DNA of 64,000 nucleotides from a virus: the IMG/VR virus record IMGVR_UViG_3300025009_000896, positions 1-64,000 of that record; one strand, given 5' to 3'. Positions within the stretch are counted from its first letter, which is position 1. Each line of letters starts with the position of its first letter. Positions 9,292 to 16,822 of the stretch are shown here, piece by piece. The translations under genes and the position numbers were made by a program. Under the pieces are notes generated by a model. That model made no database searches. It was not told the DNA's origin and worked only from the letters and a program-made list of their open reading frames with translations.

Positions 9292-9528
9292 CTAAGCCAC
9301 CCTCGCATTCTCTGATGTTTGATATAATGTATCTATGACGATTAGCAATTCATCCATTTTCCCGAGGTCTCTTTCAAGTTCCTCCTCTGCTAATTGTTTT
9401 ACCCAAGCCTTAGCCTCTTTTTTATTATTTGCATGTATAATAAAACTATAGGTTTCATAAGCTCTCCAAGGTGTTCCCCCAGAATTGTCCGTGAAATTAA
9501 CCGTGCATACGGCATAATAAGTTCTCAT
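9292..9528 (-). CDS. Hypothetical protein
   Basis: 78 residues, alpha/beta pattern (MRTYYAVCTVNF strand, then a helix rich in K, E and A). No known motif. Supported by placement in a tight co-directional row. Confidence 0.45.
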   Translation of the reverse strand: MRTYYAVCTVNFTDNSGGTPWRAYETYSFIIHANNKKEAKAWVKQLAEEELERDLGKMDELLIVIDTLYQTSENARVA

Positions 9529-9547
9529 TTCTATTTTGCTTTAGTAA

Positions 9548-9871
9548 TTATACCCCCGTTTCAGAGCTGTACCCCATAAGGCCAAACCTCTGATAGTAGA
9601 GGGTTGTGATAGCATCTACCCGATTACAGAACTCTGCATCTTCCATTACAGACTCAGCCCTTAGATGTTTGAGTTTTTGCTCTATGAATAGCTTTGCGCC
9701 CATATCAACGTCACAATCCTCTACAAGCCTTTCAAACTTACTCAGTTCTTTTAGCTTTACTTTCCGAAGCTGTCGGAACTCCAGTATCTTGTACTGATGG
9801 TAGACAACAAAGATTGCAAAGGCTAATAGAGCTAATAACTCTACCCACTGCCAAAATGATAATGTTTTCAT
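9548..9871 (-). CDS. Membrane-anchored helical protein
   Basis: 107 residues; one membrane segment at about 8-26, then a charged helical region. It is the first gene after a strong promoter (9897-9928), and its start codon directly follows a copy of the dispersed motif at 9872-9890. Function unknown. Confidence 0.55.
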   Translation of the reverse strand: MKTLSFWQWVELLALLAFAIFVVYHQYKILEFRQLRKVKLKELSKFERLVEDCDVDMGAKLFIEQKLKHLRAESVMEDAEFCNRVDAITTLYYQRFGLMGYSSETGV

Positions 9872-9890
9872 AGTTTATGTTTATTGGTTT
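9872..9890 (-). repeat. Dispersed 18-bp motif, copy abutting a start codon
   Basis: On the minus strand AAACCAATAAACATAAACT runs directly into the ATG at 9871. Family member as described in the findings. Confidence 0.6.
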
Positions 9891-9896
9891 CAGTGT

Positions 9897-9928
9897 CAAA
9901 GATAAACCAACTTTATGAGAAAGTCAAA
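9897..9928 (-). promoter_or_regulatory. Bacteroidota-type promoter
   Basis: On the minus strand: TTTG (9928-9925), 20-nt spacer, TATCTTTG (9904-9897). It drives the four terminal genes of minus block A, starting with the gene at 9871. Confidence 0.75.
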
Positions 9929-9945
9929 TAAATTGTGAATTATTT

Positions 9946-9977
9946 TAAAATAAAAGAGGGAGAACTAACCCCCTCTT
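9946..9977 (-). terminator. Intrinsic terminator of the structured RNA candidate
   Basis: Minus-strand stem AAGAGGG / CCCTCTT with an ~10-nt loop, followed by TTTTATTTT. It closes the transcript that starts at about 10185. Confidence 0.7.
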
Positions 9978-10185
9978 CAACCCTAAACACTATGAAAACA
10001 AAAGGCCGTTGGTGGGATTGGCTTGCGCTTTGCTACACCCACACTGTTTGTTCTACTACAAACAGGAAAAAAGTTGCTCATCCTATTCTCGCCTTTCGGC
10101 TACCCAGCAGATATCCATAAATGGAAGAAGTACTTGCGTCTCAATTTCCGCCACAACTGCCTTAAGAACGTTTACCCTCATTGGG
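9950..10185 (-). ncRNA. Structured RNA candidate, ~235 nt
   Basis: A region of about 240 bases with its own promoter and intrinsic terminator and no convincing minus-strand ORF. Reading the minus strand from 10185, hairpins are visible: TACCC-AATGA-GGGTA near the 5' end, a GCC-GAAA-GGC tetraloop in the middle, CTGTTTG...CAAACAG, and GTGGG...CCCAC before the terminator. Short plus-strand ORFs crossing here lack a promoter and look like chance. No known RNA family is recognised. Confidence 0.6.
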
Positions 10186-10190
10186 TAGTG

Positions 10191-10222
10191 CAAATATATA
10201 ACAAAGATTTGTAATATGCAAA
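10191..10222 (-). promoter_or_regulatory. Bacteroidota-type promoter for the structured RNA candidate
   Basis: Minus strand: TTTG (10222-10219), 20-nt spacer, TATATTTG (10198-10191). The next ~235 bases hold no gene and end in a terminator. Confidence 0.65.
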
Positions 10223-10223
10223 C

Positions 10224-10940
10224 TTATCGCAACAATTTATGCAAAGTTCTTGTCTTTTCTACATCGTCCTTGCAGTAGTCGGCTATCTCCTGATACTTGC
10301 CCTCTAAATAATGGTCGTACACATTAGACCCTTCTATCTCTCCCTTGCCCTCCATGCCAAAGAACTTGCAGACATAATCCAATCCCACATATTTATCAAT
10401 AGTAAGCCTTGTGGTCATTAAGGACATTTCCATTATGTCCTCTATTCTGTCGTGATATTTACGGGTAGGCAAGACCTGTGTCAGCCATGATAGTTTATGT
10501 TTGATGGATTTGAGCCTTAACACAGAGTTATCAAAGTTGCGTAGATTAAATCCAACGAACGTAGACACTGACATTTTATCCACTATTTTCTTCTCATATC
10601 CCGTTTGTAGGGCGTCACTAAACTGTTCTAATAGTAGCTTTTCATCCAATCCCCATATAACCTTTATCTCCTCGTCCATTATTAGCCCCGACTCTTCAAT
10701 AGCCCACGCTATGCAGAACACTTGACACTCCCATGGATTTAAGGCTGTCTTACGGAACTCGTTTACTCTCTTCTGATAGATTTCTTCGAGTTCATCTTCA
10801 CGCTCTGGTGATGCCCACCATGCGTCAATAGTCTCCTGCTTTTTAAGTGTCTTAGGGCACTTAAGGTCTGCCGTTGTTGGTCTTGCTATCTCCCCGTAGT
10901 CGGGGTTGGGTAAACTCTCAAGATCAAGGTAGATAAACAT
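10224..10940 (-). CDS. DEDD-type 3'-5' exonuclease
   Basis: 238 residues with exonuclease-superfamily motifs in order: Exo I YLDLES (about 4-9), Exo II with VGFNLRNFD (about 148-156), and Exo III YCKDDVEKTRTLHKLL at the C-terminus, which has the YxxxD spacing of the DEDDy (DnaQ-like) group. It probably degrades or proofreads DNA with two metal ions. It sits beside NinG and a DnaA-C-like gene, in a replication/recombination set. Confidence 0.75.
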   Translation of the reverse strand: MFIYLDLESLPNPDYGEIARPTTADLKCPKTLKKQETIDAWWASPEREDELEEIYQKRVNEFRKTALNPWECQVFCIAWAIEESGLIMDEEIKVIWGLDEKLLLEQFSDALQTGYEKKIVDKMSVSTFVGFNLRNFDNSVLRLKSIKHKLSWLTQVLPTRKYHDRIEDIMEMSLMTTRLTIDKYVGLDYVCKFFGMEGKGEIEGSNVYDHYLEGKYQEIADYCKDDVEKTRTLHKLLR

Positions 10941-10943
10941 GGC

Positions 10944-11189
10944 TCAGTCGTTAAATTCAGTTCCCTTTTCACCGAAGTAGATAGCAAACTCACTTTTATC
11001 TTCTGCGTCAGCATATGCCAAAAAGACATCGCCATAATCTTCGTCATTGCCCAGAAATAATACCTCATCCATTTTATTGGGCTGAAGTGGCGCATCTATA
11101 ATTTCCAAATCGCTACTTACCATTAACCGAAAGACTGTTTTTACGGCCTTTAGTTTTTCTGTCTTGTCTAATGTCGTGTACTTTGTCAT
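10944..11189 (-). CDS. Hypothetical acidic protein
   Basis: 81 residues, acidic, with a DEVLFLGNDEDYGDVFLAYADAEDKSE core. No family recognised. Located between the exonuclease and ninG with 1-3 base gaps, so co-expressed. Confidence 0.45.
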   Translation of the reverse strand: MTKYTTLDKTEKLKAVKTVFRLMVSSDLEIIDAPLQPNKMDEVLFLGNDEDYGDVFLAYADAEDKSEFAIYFGEKGTEFND

Positions 11190-11190
11190 C

Positions 11191-11625
11191 TCATTCTTGT
11201 TTTAGTTGGTTTACTTTATCTTTATAGTATGCAATCTTCTCTTCTAACTCCGTCCTTGACCACTTGTAGCCGTGCTTCTTATAGTGTTCGGCCCTGTATT
11301 TAAGTATTAAGAAGTTCTCCTCTCCTATCTTCTCTCTCAGATGTTCTCCATACAATATAAGGTGTGCCTCATTAAAACAATTATCGTGGCTACATTCCCC
11401 ATTTACGTTAAGCTCATCAAACCTTAATCCATCATACCCCCCTGTCGGATAGTAATGTCCTGCTTGCAAAACCTTATACTCTAAACAGGTTATACATGGC
11501 AGCCCCGCATCCCTGAGCCTGATGAACTCATTGAATATCTTTTGGCAGTCAGCCTTTAGTTTCGGCAGAGACTTAGCTTTCGATCCTTTTTTTGATTTCT
11601 TCGTAGTCATATTTCCTTTCATCAA
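11191..11625 (-). CDS. ninG: NinG/Rap-like recombination protein
   Basis: 144 residues. The lambda NinG pattern is clear: basic N-terminus, FNEFIRLRDAGLPCITC, LQAGHYYPTGGYDGLRFDELNVNGEC, CFNEAH and YGEHLREKIG. Cys and His residues form the HNH-like metal site of this family, which acts on branched recombination intermediates. The start is at 11625 or at an internal ATG about 15 bases on. It overlaps the DnaA-C-like gene by 53 bases. Confidence 0.75.
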   Translation of the reverse strand: MMKGNMTTKKSKKGSKAKSLPKLKADCQKIFNEFIRLRDAGLPCITCLEYKVLQAGHYYPTGGYDGLRFDELNVNGECSHDNCFNEAHLILYGEHLREKIGEENFLILKYRAEHYKKHGYKWSRTELEEKIAYYKDKVNQLKQE

Positions 11626-11995
11626 ATCCGTAGGCGTGTCCTGACAACACTTCTGTAAAGTTATTAAGGTGATGTCTTACCGTCCTATCACTGGTATATC
11701 CCAAGCAAGCCGCTATCTGCTTCTGTTTTATCTTAGGCACAAACTTATCCATAAGGGCAGCGGCTATTATCCTTCGGGGCACATAGTCACCTGCCCTCTT
11801 TACGTCAGTAAGGTCTTCAGGCTTTATCTTATAGTAGTCACATACTTCAGCAATCACTCTCTCTGTTGATATAGGATTAGGTTTGTTGGTTCCGGTTATC
11901 TCCGCCCTCGGTATGTTTAACTTACCAAGTACCCTATCAATGTCTCCAATGACATCAACCATCCTCTGCCTTAGTATGATGAGTTCTTCGGTCAT
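11573..11995 (-). CDS. DnaA domain IV-like DNA-binding protein
   Basis: 140 residues. Residues about 45-115 read VCDYYKIKPEDLTDVKR then RRIIAAALMDKF then IKQKQIAACLGYTSDRTVRHHL, matching the helix-turn-helix DnaA C-terminal domain found as a stand-alone protein in many phages. It probably binds DNA at an origin or operator. A dispersed-motif copy (11874-11893) lies inside it, encoding GTNKPNP. Confidence 0.7.
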   Translation of the reverse strand: MTEELIILRQRMVDVIGDIDRVLGKLNIPRAEITGTNKPNPISTERVIAEVCDYYKIKPEDLTDVKRAGDYVPRRIIAAALMDKFVPKIKQKQIAACLGYTSDRTVRHHLNNFTEVLSGHAYGFDERKYDYEEIKKRIES

Positions 11996-12207
11996 CCCAT
12001 GCTAAGCGTCAGTAAGTGATACATACCCCTCAGTTCTTTCTCAGTGTACTCTACGTGTGACACCTCTGTCCATTCTCCATTAACCTTCTCGCAGACTACT
12101 ACATCCCACCACCCCGATCGCTTTCTCAGCTCGATCTTGGTTGTGTCAATTATCTCCGATGCACCCACTGATTCAGCGTTCACATCTAAAAAGAATTTCC
12201 TTGCCAT
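11992..12207 (-). CDS. Hypothetical protein
   Basis: 71 residues with alternating beta strands (IELRKRSGWWDVVVCEKV) and a C-terminal helix. Unknown. Overlaps the next gene by 4 bases (ATGA). Confidence 0.45.
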   Translation of the reverse strand: MARKFFLDVNAESVGASEIIDTTKIELRKRSGWWDVVVCEKVNGEWTEVSHVEYTEKELRGMYHLLTLSMG

Positions 12208-12217
12208 AGTTTAGATT

Positions 12218-12499
12218 TTAGGTAGTTTGGGTTGGTTTGTGCCTATTCCTGAAGGCGGTGCGCACTTTTTGCTTGTAGTGCAATACCCTCTTATTCAGGT
12301 CGGTAATAGGGAACTCGATGGATTGGAACTTATAACCACCGTTTTTTTCGCCCTGATACTTCACTAAAATCGCTTTTTCTTTTACGGTTATTTCCACTTC
12401 GCTGTAATATTTTAGGAACCTCACGTAGATAGAAAGTAGCCTGTAAAGGTATGCGATTTTCTGCTGAAATTGTAAGTCTGTGCTTGTCATTTTTTCCAT
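12218..12499 (-). CDS. Hypothetical basic protein
   Basis: 93 residues, helical N-terminus (FQQKIAYLYRLLSIYVRFLKYY), basic C-terminus. The start may be 12499 or the ATG at 12490. No family recognised. Confidence 0.45.
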   Translation of the reverse strand: MEKMTSTDLQFQQKIAYLYRLLSIYVRFLKYYSEVEITVKEKAILVKYQGEKNGGYKFQSIEFPITDLNKRVLHYKQKVRTAFRNRHKPTQTT

Positions 12500-12816
12500 A
12501 GTAGTTCAAGTGGTAATAACTCTGCGTTTGATGGTTGGTCTGGTTCGGGAATGTAGATACCTAATTCCATAGAACTTGAAGCATAAACCTCCCATATATA
12601 TCTCTGCATTAACCCCTGTGATACTCCTGATATGCTGTCATACTCTAAATGCTTTTTAAACTCTTCGTGTAGCTGCATTATGTTGGAGTGTGTTACCGGA
12701 TATCCTAATTTGTCAAGGACATAGGGGTACACATGGCCAAACAGTAGGGCATACTGATCTTTATTTGCTTTCTCCAAGTTTGTCAATGGATTCGTCAAGC
12801 ATCTCGCAAAGCTCAA
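12487..12816 (-). CDS. Hypothetical protein
   Basis: 109 residues, largely helical. An antisense copy of the dispersed motif (about 12566-12582) encodes the ASSSMELG segment. Overlaps both neighbours, as is usual in this block. Confidence 0.45.
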   Translation of the reverse strand: MSFARCLTNPLTNLEKANKDQYALLFGHVYPYVLDKLGYPVTHSNIMQLHEEFKKHLEYDSISGVSQGLMQRYIWEVYASSSMELGIYIPEPDQPSNAELLPLELLWKK

Positions 12817-13195
12817 GGAAGGTTATCTTAACCTCTGCATTATCCACGATCTTTGCTATGAACATATCAACCGCATACCTCAGTAACATTGTTCTGCTCT
12901 CCATCTTTATCTGGTGGGCAGACTTAGGTGCAAAAGACTTACCTCCGCCCTGTTGTGGGGGATATGCAGGCTTAGGTAGGCTTACCTTATTATACGTGCC
13001 AGTCCCGTCTCTTTTGGGCAGCGTCTCAAACACATAAAGTATGCTTTCACCGACCTTAAACTTGTCTGCATGATCGCTTTTTGTCCGGTAGAATCCCTCG
13101 TCCCCGTTGTCGAACTTTATAATGAACGAGTAATTACCGTTTGTGTCCTGTTTTTTTAGGTCTTTTACCTCTTTTACTACTGCTGTCTTTTCCAT
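12761..13195 (-). CDS. Possible OB-fold DNA-binding protein
   Basis: 144 residues. The N-terminal half has five predicted strands (YSFIIKFDNGDEGFYRTKSD, ESILYVFETL) typical of small phage proteins with an OB-like fold. The middle is Pro/Gln/Gly-rich (PAYPPQQGGGKS) and the C-terminus helical and acidic. This could be a single-strand-binding or recombination mediator protein; the evidence is pattern only. Confidence 0.45.
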   Translation of the reverse strand: MEKTAVVKEVKDLKKQDTNGNYSFIIKFDNGDEGFYRTKSDHADKFKVGESILYVFETLPKRDGTGTYNKVSLPKPAYPPQQGGGKSFAPKSAHQIKMESRTMLLRYAVDMFIAKIVDNAEVKITFLELCEMLDESIDKLGESK

Positions 13196-13202
13196 TGTTT
13201 TA

Positions 13203-13220
13203 TTTATGTTCGTTGGTTTT
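13203..13220 (-). repeat. Dispersed 18-bp motif, copy upstream of a start codon
   Basis: Minus-strand AAAACCAACGAACATAAA ends 7 bases before the ATG at 13195. Family member as described in the findings. Confidence 0.6.
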
Positions 13221-13425
13221 AATCTTTATCAGAATTTGTATGGCTGCTTCTAAACAAAATCCCCGTCAATATATTAATGCTCAATGCCTGCCAAAAGTTT
13301 ATTTTGATAAGTCCAAAAACTACGGGCATAAGCCAATTCCATATTAACATTGTTGGGAGCGCTAAAAATACTGTCACTATAATTATCAGGGACAACATTA
13401 CTATAAACTTGCCAATTAATTCCAT
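13219..13425 (-). CDS. Two-helix membrane protein
   Basis: 68 residues with hydrophobic segments at about 6-30 and 36-52. I chose the ATG at 13425: the longer frame starting with TTG at 13443 would begin inside the -7 box of the promoter at 13441-13472. Unknown function. Confidence 0.5.
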   Translation of the reverse strand: MELIGKFIVMLSLIIIVTVFLALPTMLIWNWLMPVVFGLIKINFWQALSINILTGILFRSSHTNSDKD

Positions 13426-13440
13426 GATTTTGCTTTTTGT

Positions 13441-13472
13441 CAAAGTTAAACTATTCTTTTGATATCTCCAAA
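13441..13472 (-). promoter_or_regulatory. Bacteroidota-type promoter
   Basis: Minus strand: TTTG (13472-13469), 20-nt spacer, TAACTTTG (13448-13441), directly after the stop of the small zinc-ribbon gene. It serves the membrane protein gene at 13425 and those below it. Confidence 0.7.
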
Positions 13473-13625
13473 TTAATCTTCGTCTTCTTCTTCAATCTCG
13501 AAGATAGTAGCGGCCTCGTTTGCACACTTAAGGCAGTACGGCTCTTCAATGTCATCCTCATTAGGTAGGAATACCTCTGCGGGCTTGCCGCAAATCTTGC
13601 ATCTCTTGTTCTTTGGTGATTTCAT
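13473..13625 (-). CDS. Small zinc-ribbon protein, 50 residues
   Basis: ATG at 13625 opens a 50-codon frame. It contains CKIC (residues 9-12) and CLKC (31-34), a two-knuckle zinc ribbon, and ends in an acidic tail (EIEEEDED). A copy of the dispersed motif (13629-13646) lies just upstream of its start. Confidence 0.6.
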   Translation of the reverse strand: MKSPKNKRCKICGKPAEVFLPNEDDIEEPYCLKCANEAATIFEIEEEDED

Positions 13626-13636
13626 AGCTTTTAAGT

Positions 13637-14062
13637 TTAATGGTTTTGCCTTAATACTTTCCGGTAATATTTGATTGTCGTTTGCTTCTTCATGCCACTT
13701 GGGCCACCGTTATAAGTTCTGACAATCCTTTCTATCTCGGTGTGGTGATATTGTGAACAGTGCCACATAAAAACGCTTTTCGCCTTCGTTGTGTCATACA
13801 TCTCCGTTAGTTCGTAATGTATGCCCGTTCTTTGTTCGTAATCGTCAAGCCAAATCTGCCTTATCTGTGCTATTCCCACGGCCCCTTCTTTTTTGTTGTA
13901 GGCCATTGGATTGTTTTGTGACTCCACAGTACATATCGCTTTCCACAGTGTCTCATGCGGCCTTATTGGCTCCCCTGCCTCTATTGTAAGCCCTCCCACC
14001 GGAGGGCAGGCCGCCACCATCGTTGTAGCAAGGCGGATTATGAGTATAGTTAGTTTTTTCAT
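13637..14062 (-). CDS. Lytic transglycosylase (SLT-like)
   Basis: 141 residues. A hydrophobic N-terminus (about 4-20) looks like a signal peptide or anchor. SLT-type motifs follow: catalytic Glu in ICTVESQNNP (about 43-52), GAVGIAQI (about 59-66) and VRTYNGGP (about 113-120). It should cleave peptidoglycan glycan strands with 1,6-anhydro product formation. It lies away from the lysis-like cluster and on the other strand, so it may act in entry or in regulated lysis. Confidence 0.75.
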   Translation of the reverse strand: MKKLTILIIRLATTMVAACPPVGGLTIEAGEPIRPHETLWKAICTVESQNNPMAYNKKEGAVGIAQIRQIWLDDYEQRTGIHYELTEMYDTTKAKSVFMWHCSQYHHTEIERIVRTYNGGPSGMKKQTTIKYYRKVLRQNH

Positions 14063-14065
14063 GTC

Positions 14066-14734
14066 TCATTTGCCGGGGAGGCTCTTTTTGCTGTTATGAC
14101 GTTTTACCCGTGAGTTTTCCCTCATCTCATTTACCTGTGAGTTTCCCCTCATCTCATTTACCTGTGAGTTTCCCCTCATCACATTTACCTGTGAGTTTCC
14201 CCACATCTCATTTACCTGTGAGTTTCCCCTCATCTCATTTACCTGTGAGTTTCCCCACATCTCATTTACCTGTGAGTTTTCCCTCATCTCATTTACCTGT
14301 GAGTTTCCCCTCATCACATTTACCTGTGAGTTTCCCCACATCACATTTACCTGTGAGTTTTGCATATAAACAACAACGGCACACTTCATTCTATCAATGT
14401 GGCAGTCTTTTACAACATACAGACCCCCAGTGAGAAACTTTTGATCTGAGGTAATAATCCGTTTGGTGACAATATCTCTTAGTCTTTGTTCTACATACTC
14501 CTTGTGTTCTTCAAACCAATCGGGAATACTACCTTCATCCACCCTTAGCTTGTATTTCTCAATATAAGGCAAATCAGATGTTTCATCGGGAGTATATTCT
14601 ACCCTGATGAAATTGTCCCTAATAGAGTCATCTTTGAGGTTAAACAAGTCTATTATGTCCTCATGGGAAGAAAGGTGAACATCGTGTAGAATATCCCCAT
14701 TCTTCATTACGATTGCTGAATAAAATTTACACAT
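14066..14734 (-). CDS. Protein with ten 9-residue tandem repeats
   Basis: 222 residues. The N-terminal ~115 residues are a mixed alpha/beta domain (MCKFYSAIVMKNGDILHDVHLSSHEDI...). From about residue 120 come ten copies of a 9-residue unit (NSQVNEMRG with E/V, R/W and G/E variants), then a basic tail. The regular spacing of V, M and N suggests a beta-solenoid. The underlying 27-bp units are almost identical, so copy number probably changes by recombination. Similar N-terminal domains with solenoid repeats occur in phage proteins of unknown role. Confidence 0.65.
   Translation of the reverse strand: MCKFYSAIVMKNGDILHDVHLSSHEDIIDLFNLKDDSIRDNFIRVEYTPDETSDLPYIEKYKLRVDEGSIPDWFEEHKEYVEQRLRDIVTKRIITSDQKFLTGGLYVVKDCHIDRMKCAVVVYMQNSQVNVMWGNSQVNVMRGNSQVNEMRENSQVNEMWGNSQVNEMRGNSQVNEMWGNSQVNVMRGNSQVNEMRGNSQVNEMRENSRVKRHNSKKSLPGK
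14105..14365 (-). repeat. 27-bp tandem repeat array, about 9.7 units
   Basis: The unit begins with GTGAGTTT every 27 bases from 14110 to about 14352 on the plus strand. Copies differ at only a few positions (TC/AC, CC/TC choices). All are in frame within the minus-strand gene, and there are no unique spacers. Confidence 0.9.
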
Positions 14735-14745
14735 AGCTTTTAGTT

Positions 14746-14994
14746 TTAAGTTTCATTTATGTTATCAATATCTTTTTCTACTTTAATGCCCCAGAACCAA
14801 AGTATCTCGTCATCAACTTTCAAGGCCAAGGATAGCCACTCTTTCATTTGCTTGTTTCTTGTCCACTCCTTACTTGGAGGAGCAAATATAAAACGCTTTT
14901 TTGACATTAGCAAATCTTTTTTACTATAATGGCAGTCTTTGGGGTGAACGTCAATGATAATAACTTCGTCACCCTTCAATAGCTTAGTCTGCAT
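14746..14994 (-). CDS. Hypothetical protein
   Basis: 82 residues; VIIIDVHPKD and KKRFIFAPP strands followed by a W-rich helix. Unknown. Overlaps its upstream neighbour by 11 bases. Confidence 0.45.
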   Translation of the reverse strand: MQTKLLKGDEVIIIDVHPKDCHYSKKDLLMSKKRFIFAPPSKEWTRNKQMKEWLSLALKVDDEILWFWGIKVEKDIDNINET

Positions 14995-15226
14995 TTGCCC
15001 ATTCTCTTTCTATGTGAAAGTCCTCGACCTTCATCAGTTCAGAACATTCGTAATCGAATTGTACCGAATCCATAGAACATAAACTATTGGCCACTTCTTT
15101 TGTGAATAGGGGTGAATAGACACATCCTATGTATTCAGGGCCGGGACTTGTTATTTGATAGATGATGTGATTGCCTAATGACCCTACCGATAATTGGTAA
15201 TTGGTTGTTTTGCGTATGGTTTCCAT
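14984..15226 (-). CDS. Hypothetical protein
   Basis: 80 residues, beta-rich. Start is preceded on the minus strand by a dispersed-motif copy (15228-15246). No family recognised. Confidence 0.45.
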   Translation of the reverse strand: METIRKTTNYQLSVGSLGNHIIYQITSPGPEYIGCVYSPLFTKEVANSLCSMDSVQFDYECSELMKVEDFHIEREWANAD

Positions 15227-15248
15227 GATTTAAGTTATTTGGTTTTAA

Positions 15249-15443
15249 TTATACACACCTCTCCAATTTTGCTATTACTAATTCGAGCGTACACTGAGCT
15301 GAATATGGGTCTTCGCTTTTTACCTCGCCCCGCCTGCGGTTAATGGTTGCTAATACAGTGCTGGCTATCTCGTCGGCAAGTTTATTACACTTCGGAAATA
15401 GTTCTTCTGCTGTTTTCGGCTTTTCAAGTTCTTTTGTTTTCAT
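15249..15443 (-). CDS. Hypothetical protein
   Basis: 64 residues, helical and charged (ELEKPKTAEELFPKCNKLADEI). The pattern is common in short phage proteins of unknown role. Confidence 0.45.
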   Translation of the reverse strand: MKTKELEKPKTAEELFPKCNKLADEIASTVLATINRRRGEVKSEDPYSAQCTLELVIAKLERCV

Positions 15444-15449
15444 GACTCG

Positions 15450-15884
15450 TTAGTTTTGGTTGTTTGTATTGTTTTTTGCATTTGGCCACCTTCCACTTGG
15501 TTTCATATTGCGATATGCCTCCCATATTACAGCGCGTTCTTCTTTGGGCAGTCGCGCACATTCCATCCATCTCGCCAAGCTCACGCGCCTCCCCTTGTCC
15601 TTGCAATAGGTGTCGTTAGGGTGGACTCTCGACATAGCCCCGCCTATAACCCTTCCGTCTTGTTTAACGTTACATACCGTAACACTGCTAAATCCCTTTG
15701 CGGCAATACCATGCCTCCACGTAATCGAATAGTTCTTTGTTTTCATGATAGTTGATTTTAGTTTATAATCAGCAAAACTCCGCATTGCGATCAACGCGGT
15801 TTCTTTGGGAATATATATATCGCCTTCCGGTGTATAATATTCATGACCTACCGTATTTTTTAAAATTCTCTCCTCCATTTTCAT
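15450..15884 (-). CDS. Hypothetical protein
   Basis: 144 residues; a second in-frame ATG about 46 codons in (near 15746), with a typical A-rich leader, could be an alternative start for the C-terminal 98 residues. The C-terminus is Asn-rich. No known domain. Confidence 0.45.
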   Translation of the reverse strand: MKMEERILKNTVGHEYYTPEGDIYIPKETALIAMRSFADYKLKSTIMKTKNYSITWRHGIAAKGFSSVTVCNVKQDGRVIGGAMSRVHPNDTYCKDKGRRVSLARWMECARLPKEERAVIWEAYRNMKPSGRWPNAKNNTNNQN

Positions 15885-15889
15885 GTTCT

Positions 15890-16087
15890 TTATATTTGTG
15901 GATTACTCCAAAGTTTCCCGTTATTCCTAACTATACATCCGTAAAACTTTTGTATTTTATTTGGCCCCCAATACCAATAAAAATTATCAAAAGTATATTT
16001 GTTCTCATTATCTGAATGGTATTCAGAAGAAAGAAACTCTAACAATTCATTAGATGGTTTTTTTGTTTTATATGTTCGTGTTTTCAT
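15890..16087 (-). CDS. Hypothetical protein
   Basis: 65 residues, rich in Tyr, Trp, Asn and Lys (FDNFYWYWGPNKIQKFYG). Unknown; placed in a co-directional row of small early-type genes. Confidence 0.4.
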   Translation of the reverse strand: MKTRTYKTKKPSNELLEFLSSEYHSDNENKYTFDNFYWYWGPNKIQKFYGCIVRNNGKLWSNPQI

Positions 16088-16097
16088 TGTCTTAGCT

Positions 16098-16304
16098 TTA
16101 AATATGTTTCACCCATTCAATAGTTCCGATAATTGTCTCAAAGCCCTGAACCTCGACAACCCTGACAATATCGTCCAATACCTCTAACTTGTACCATTCG
16201 TAACTTGCCCTAAGATAGTCTTCAAGGTCTTTGTGATTATTAGCAATAACTTTTATATTATCGTTATAATCTCTTTCCAGTGTAAATAATAACTTGTTTG
16301 CCAT
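16098..16304 (-). CDS. Hypothetical protein
   Basis: 68 residues, alpha/beta (KLLFTLERDYNDNIKVIANNHKDLEDYL). No recognised family. Confidence 0.4.
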   Translation of the reverse strand: MANKLLFTLERDYNDNIKVIANNHKDLEDYLRASYEWYKLEVLDDIVRVVEVQGFETIIGTIEWVKHI

Positions 16305-16308
16305 TGCT

Positions 16309-16593
16309 TTAATTTATTAGTTTAACAATTAACTCATCTTCGCTTACTTCAATCAGGCTATAACGCCCCTGATCTATTAAATAGGGTATTGTCGTTTGAT
16401 AACATCTACCCTTAATATTTTTGAGTTTACGGCTGTCCCTATCGCTTAATCCAGCTAACATAAACACTATTTTATCCCATTCACACTTAACAGTTATCTC
16501 ATTATCAAATAGCTTGTTTTGTGTTACTATTGTCAGCCGTGAAGCCCCCAAATTCATAGGGGTAACTGTCACCCATTCTTTATTTTGTTTCAT
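16309..16593 (-). CDS. Hypothetical protein
   Basis: 94 residues with short strands and a basic central segment. Overlaps the upstream gene by 14 bases. Unknown. Confidence 0.4.
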   Translation of the reverse strand: MKQNKEWVTVTPMNLGASRLTIVTQNKLFDNEITVKCEWDKIVFMLAGLSDRDSRKLKNIKGRCYQTTIPYLIDQGRYSLIEVSEDELIVKLIN

Positions 16594-16810
16594 TACAGGG
16601 CATTTGTGTAAGTTTTACGTTGATATGTCCATTAGGCAATTCTTTTATATTATCTCCGTTGGTTTCATATTCTTCTTTGCCCAGCTTTATTATTTCAGCC
16701 ATTACGGGTACTGGCCTATTATAGTTTTCAGCCATTGCCGATACTGTTATCCACTCATTAACATACTCTAAATATATTTCCGAAAATGATCTTCTGCTAA
16801 GTGCTTTCAT
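16580..16810 (-). CDS. Hypothetical protein, possible HTH
   Basis: 76 residues; FSEIYLEYVNEWITVSAMAENYNRPVPVMAEIIKLG resembles a small helix-turn-helix. Weak call; otherwise unknown. Confidence 0.4.
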   Translation of the reverse strand: MKALSRRSFSEIYLEYVNEWITVSAMAENYNRPVPVMAEIIKLGKEEYETNGDNIKELPNGHINVKLTQMPCNETK

Positions 16811-16822
16811 AATGCTTTTTGT

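Noticed and set aside
9935-10214. Two plus-strand ORFs in the 9.9-10.2 kb gap
   Set aside because: No plus promoter, mutual overlap in different frames and atypical composition; the minus-strand promoter, terminator and hairpins explain the region better.
14105-14365. Regular 27-bp repeats resembling a CRISPR array
   Set aside because: Units are contiguous with no unique spacers and are in frame in a coding gene; no cas genes are nearby.
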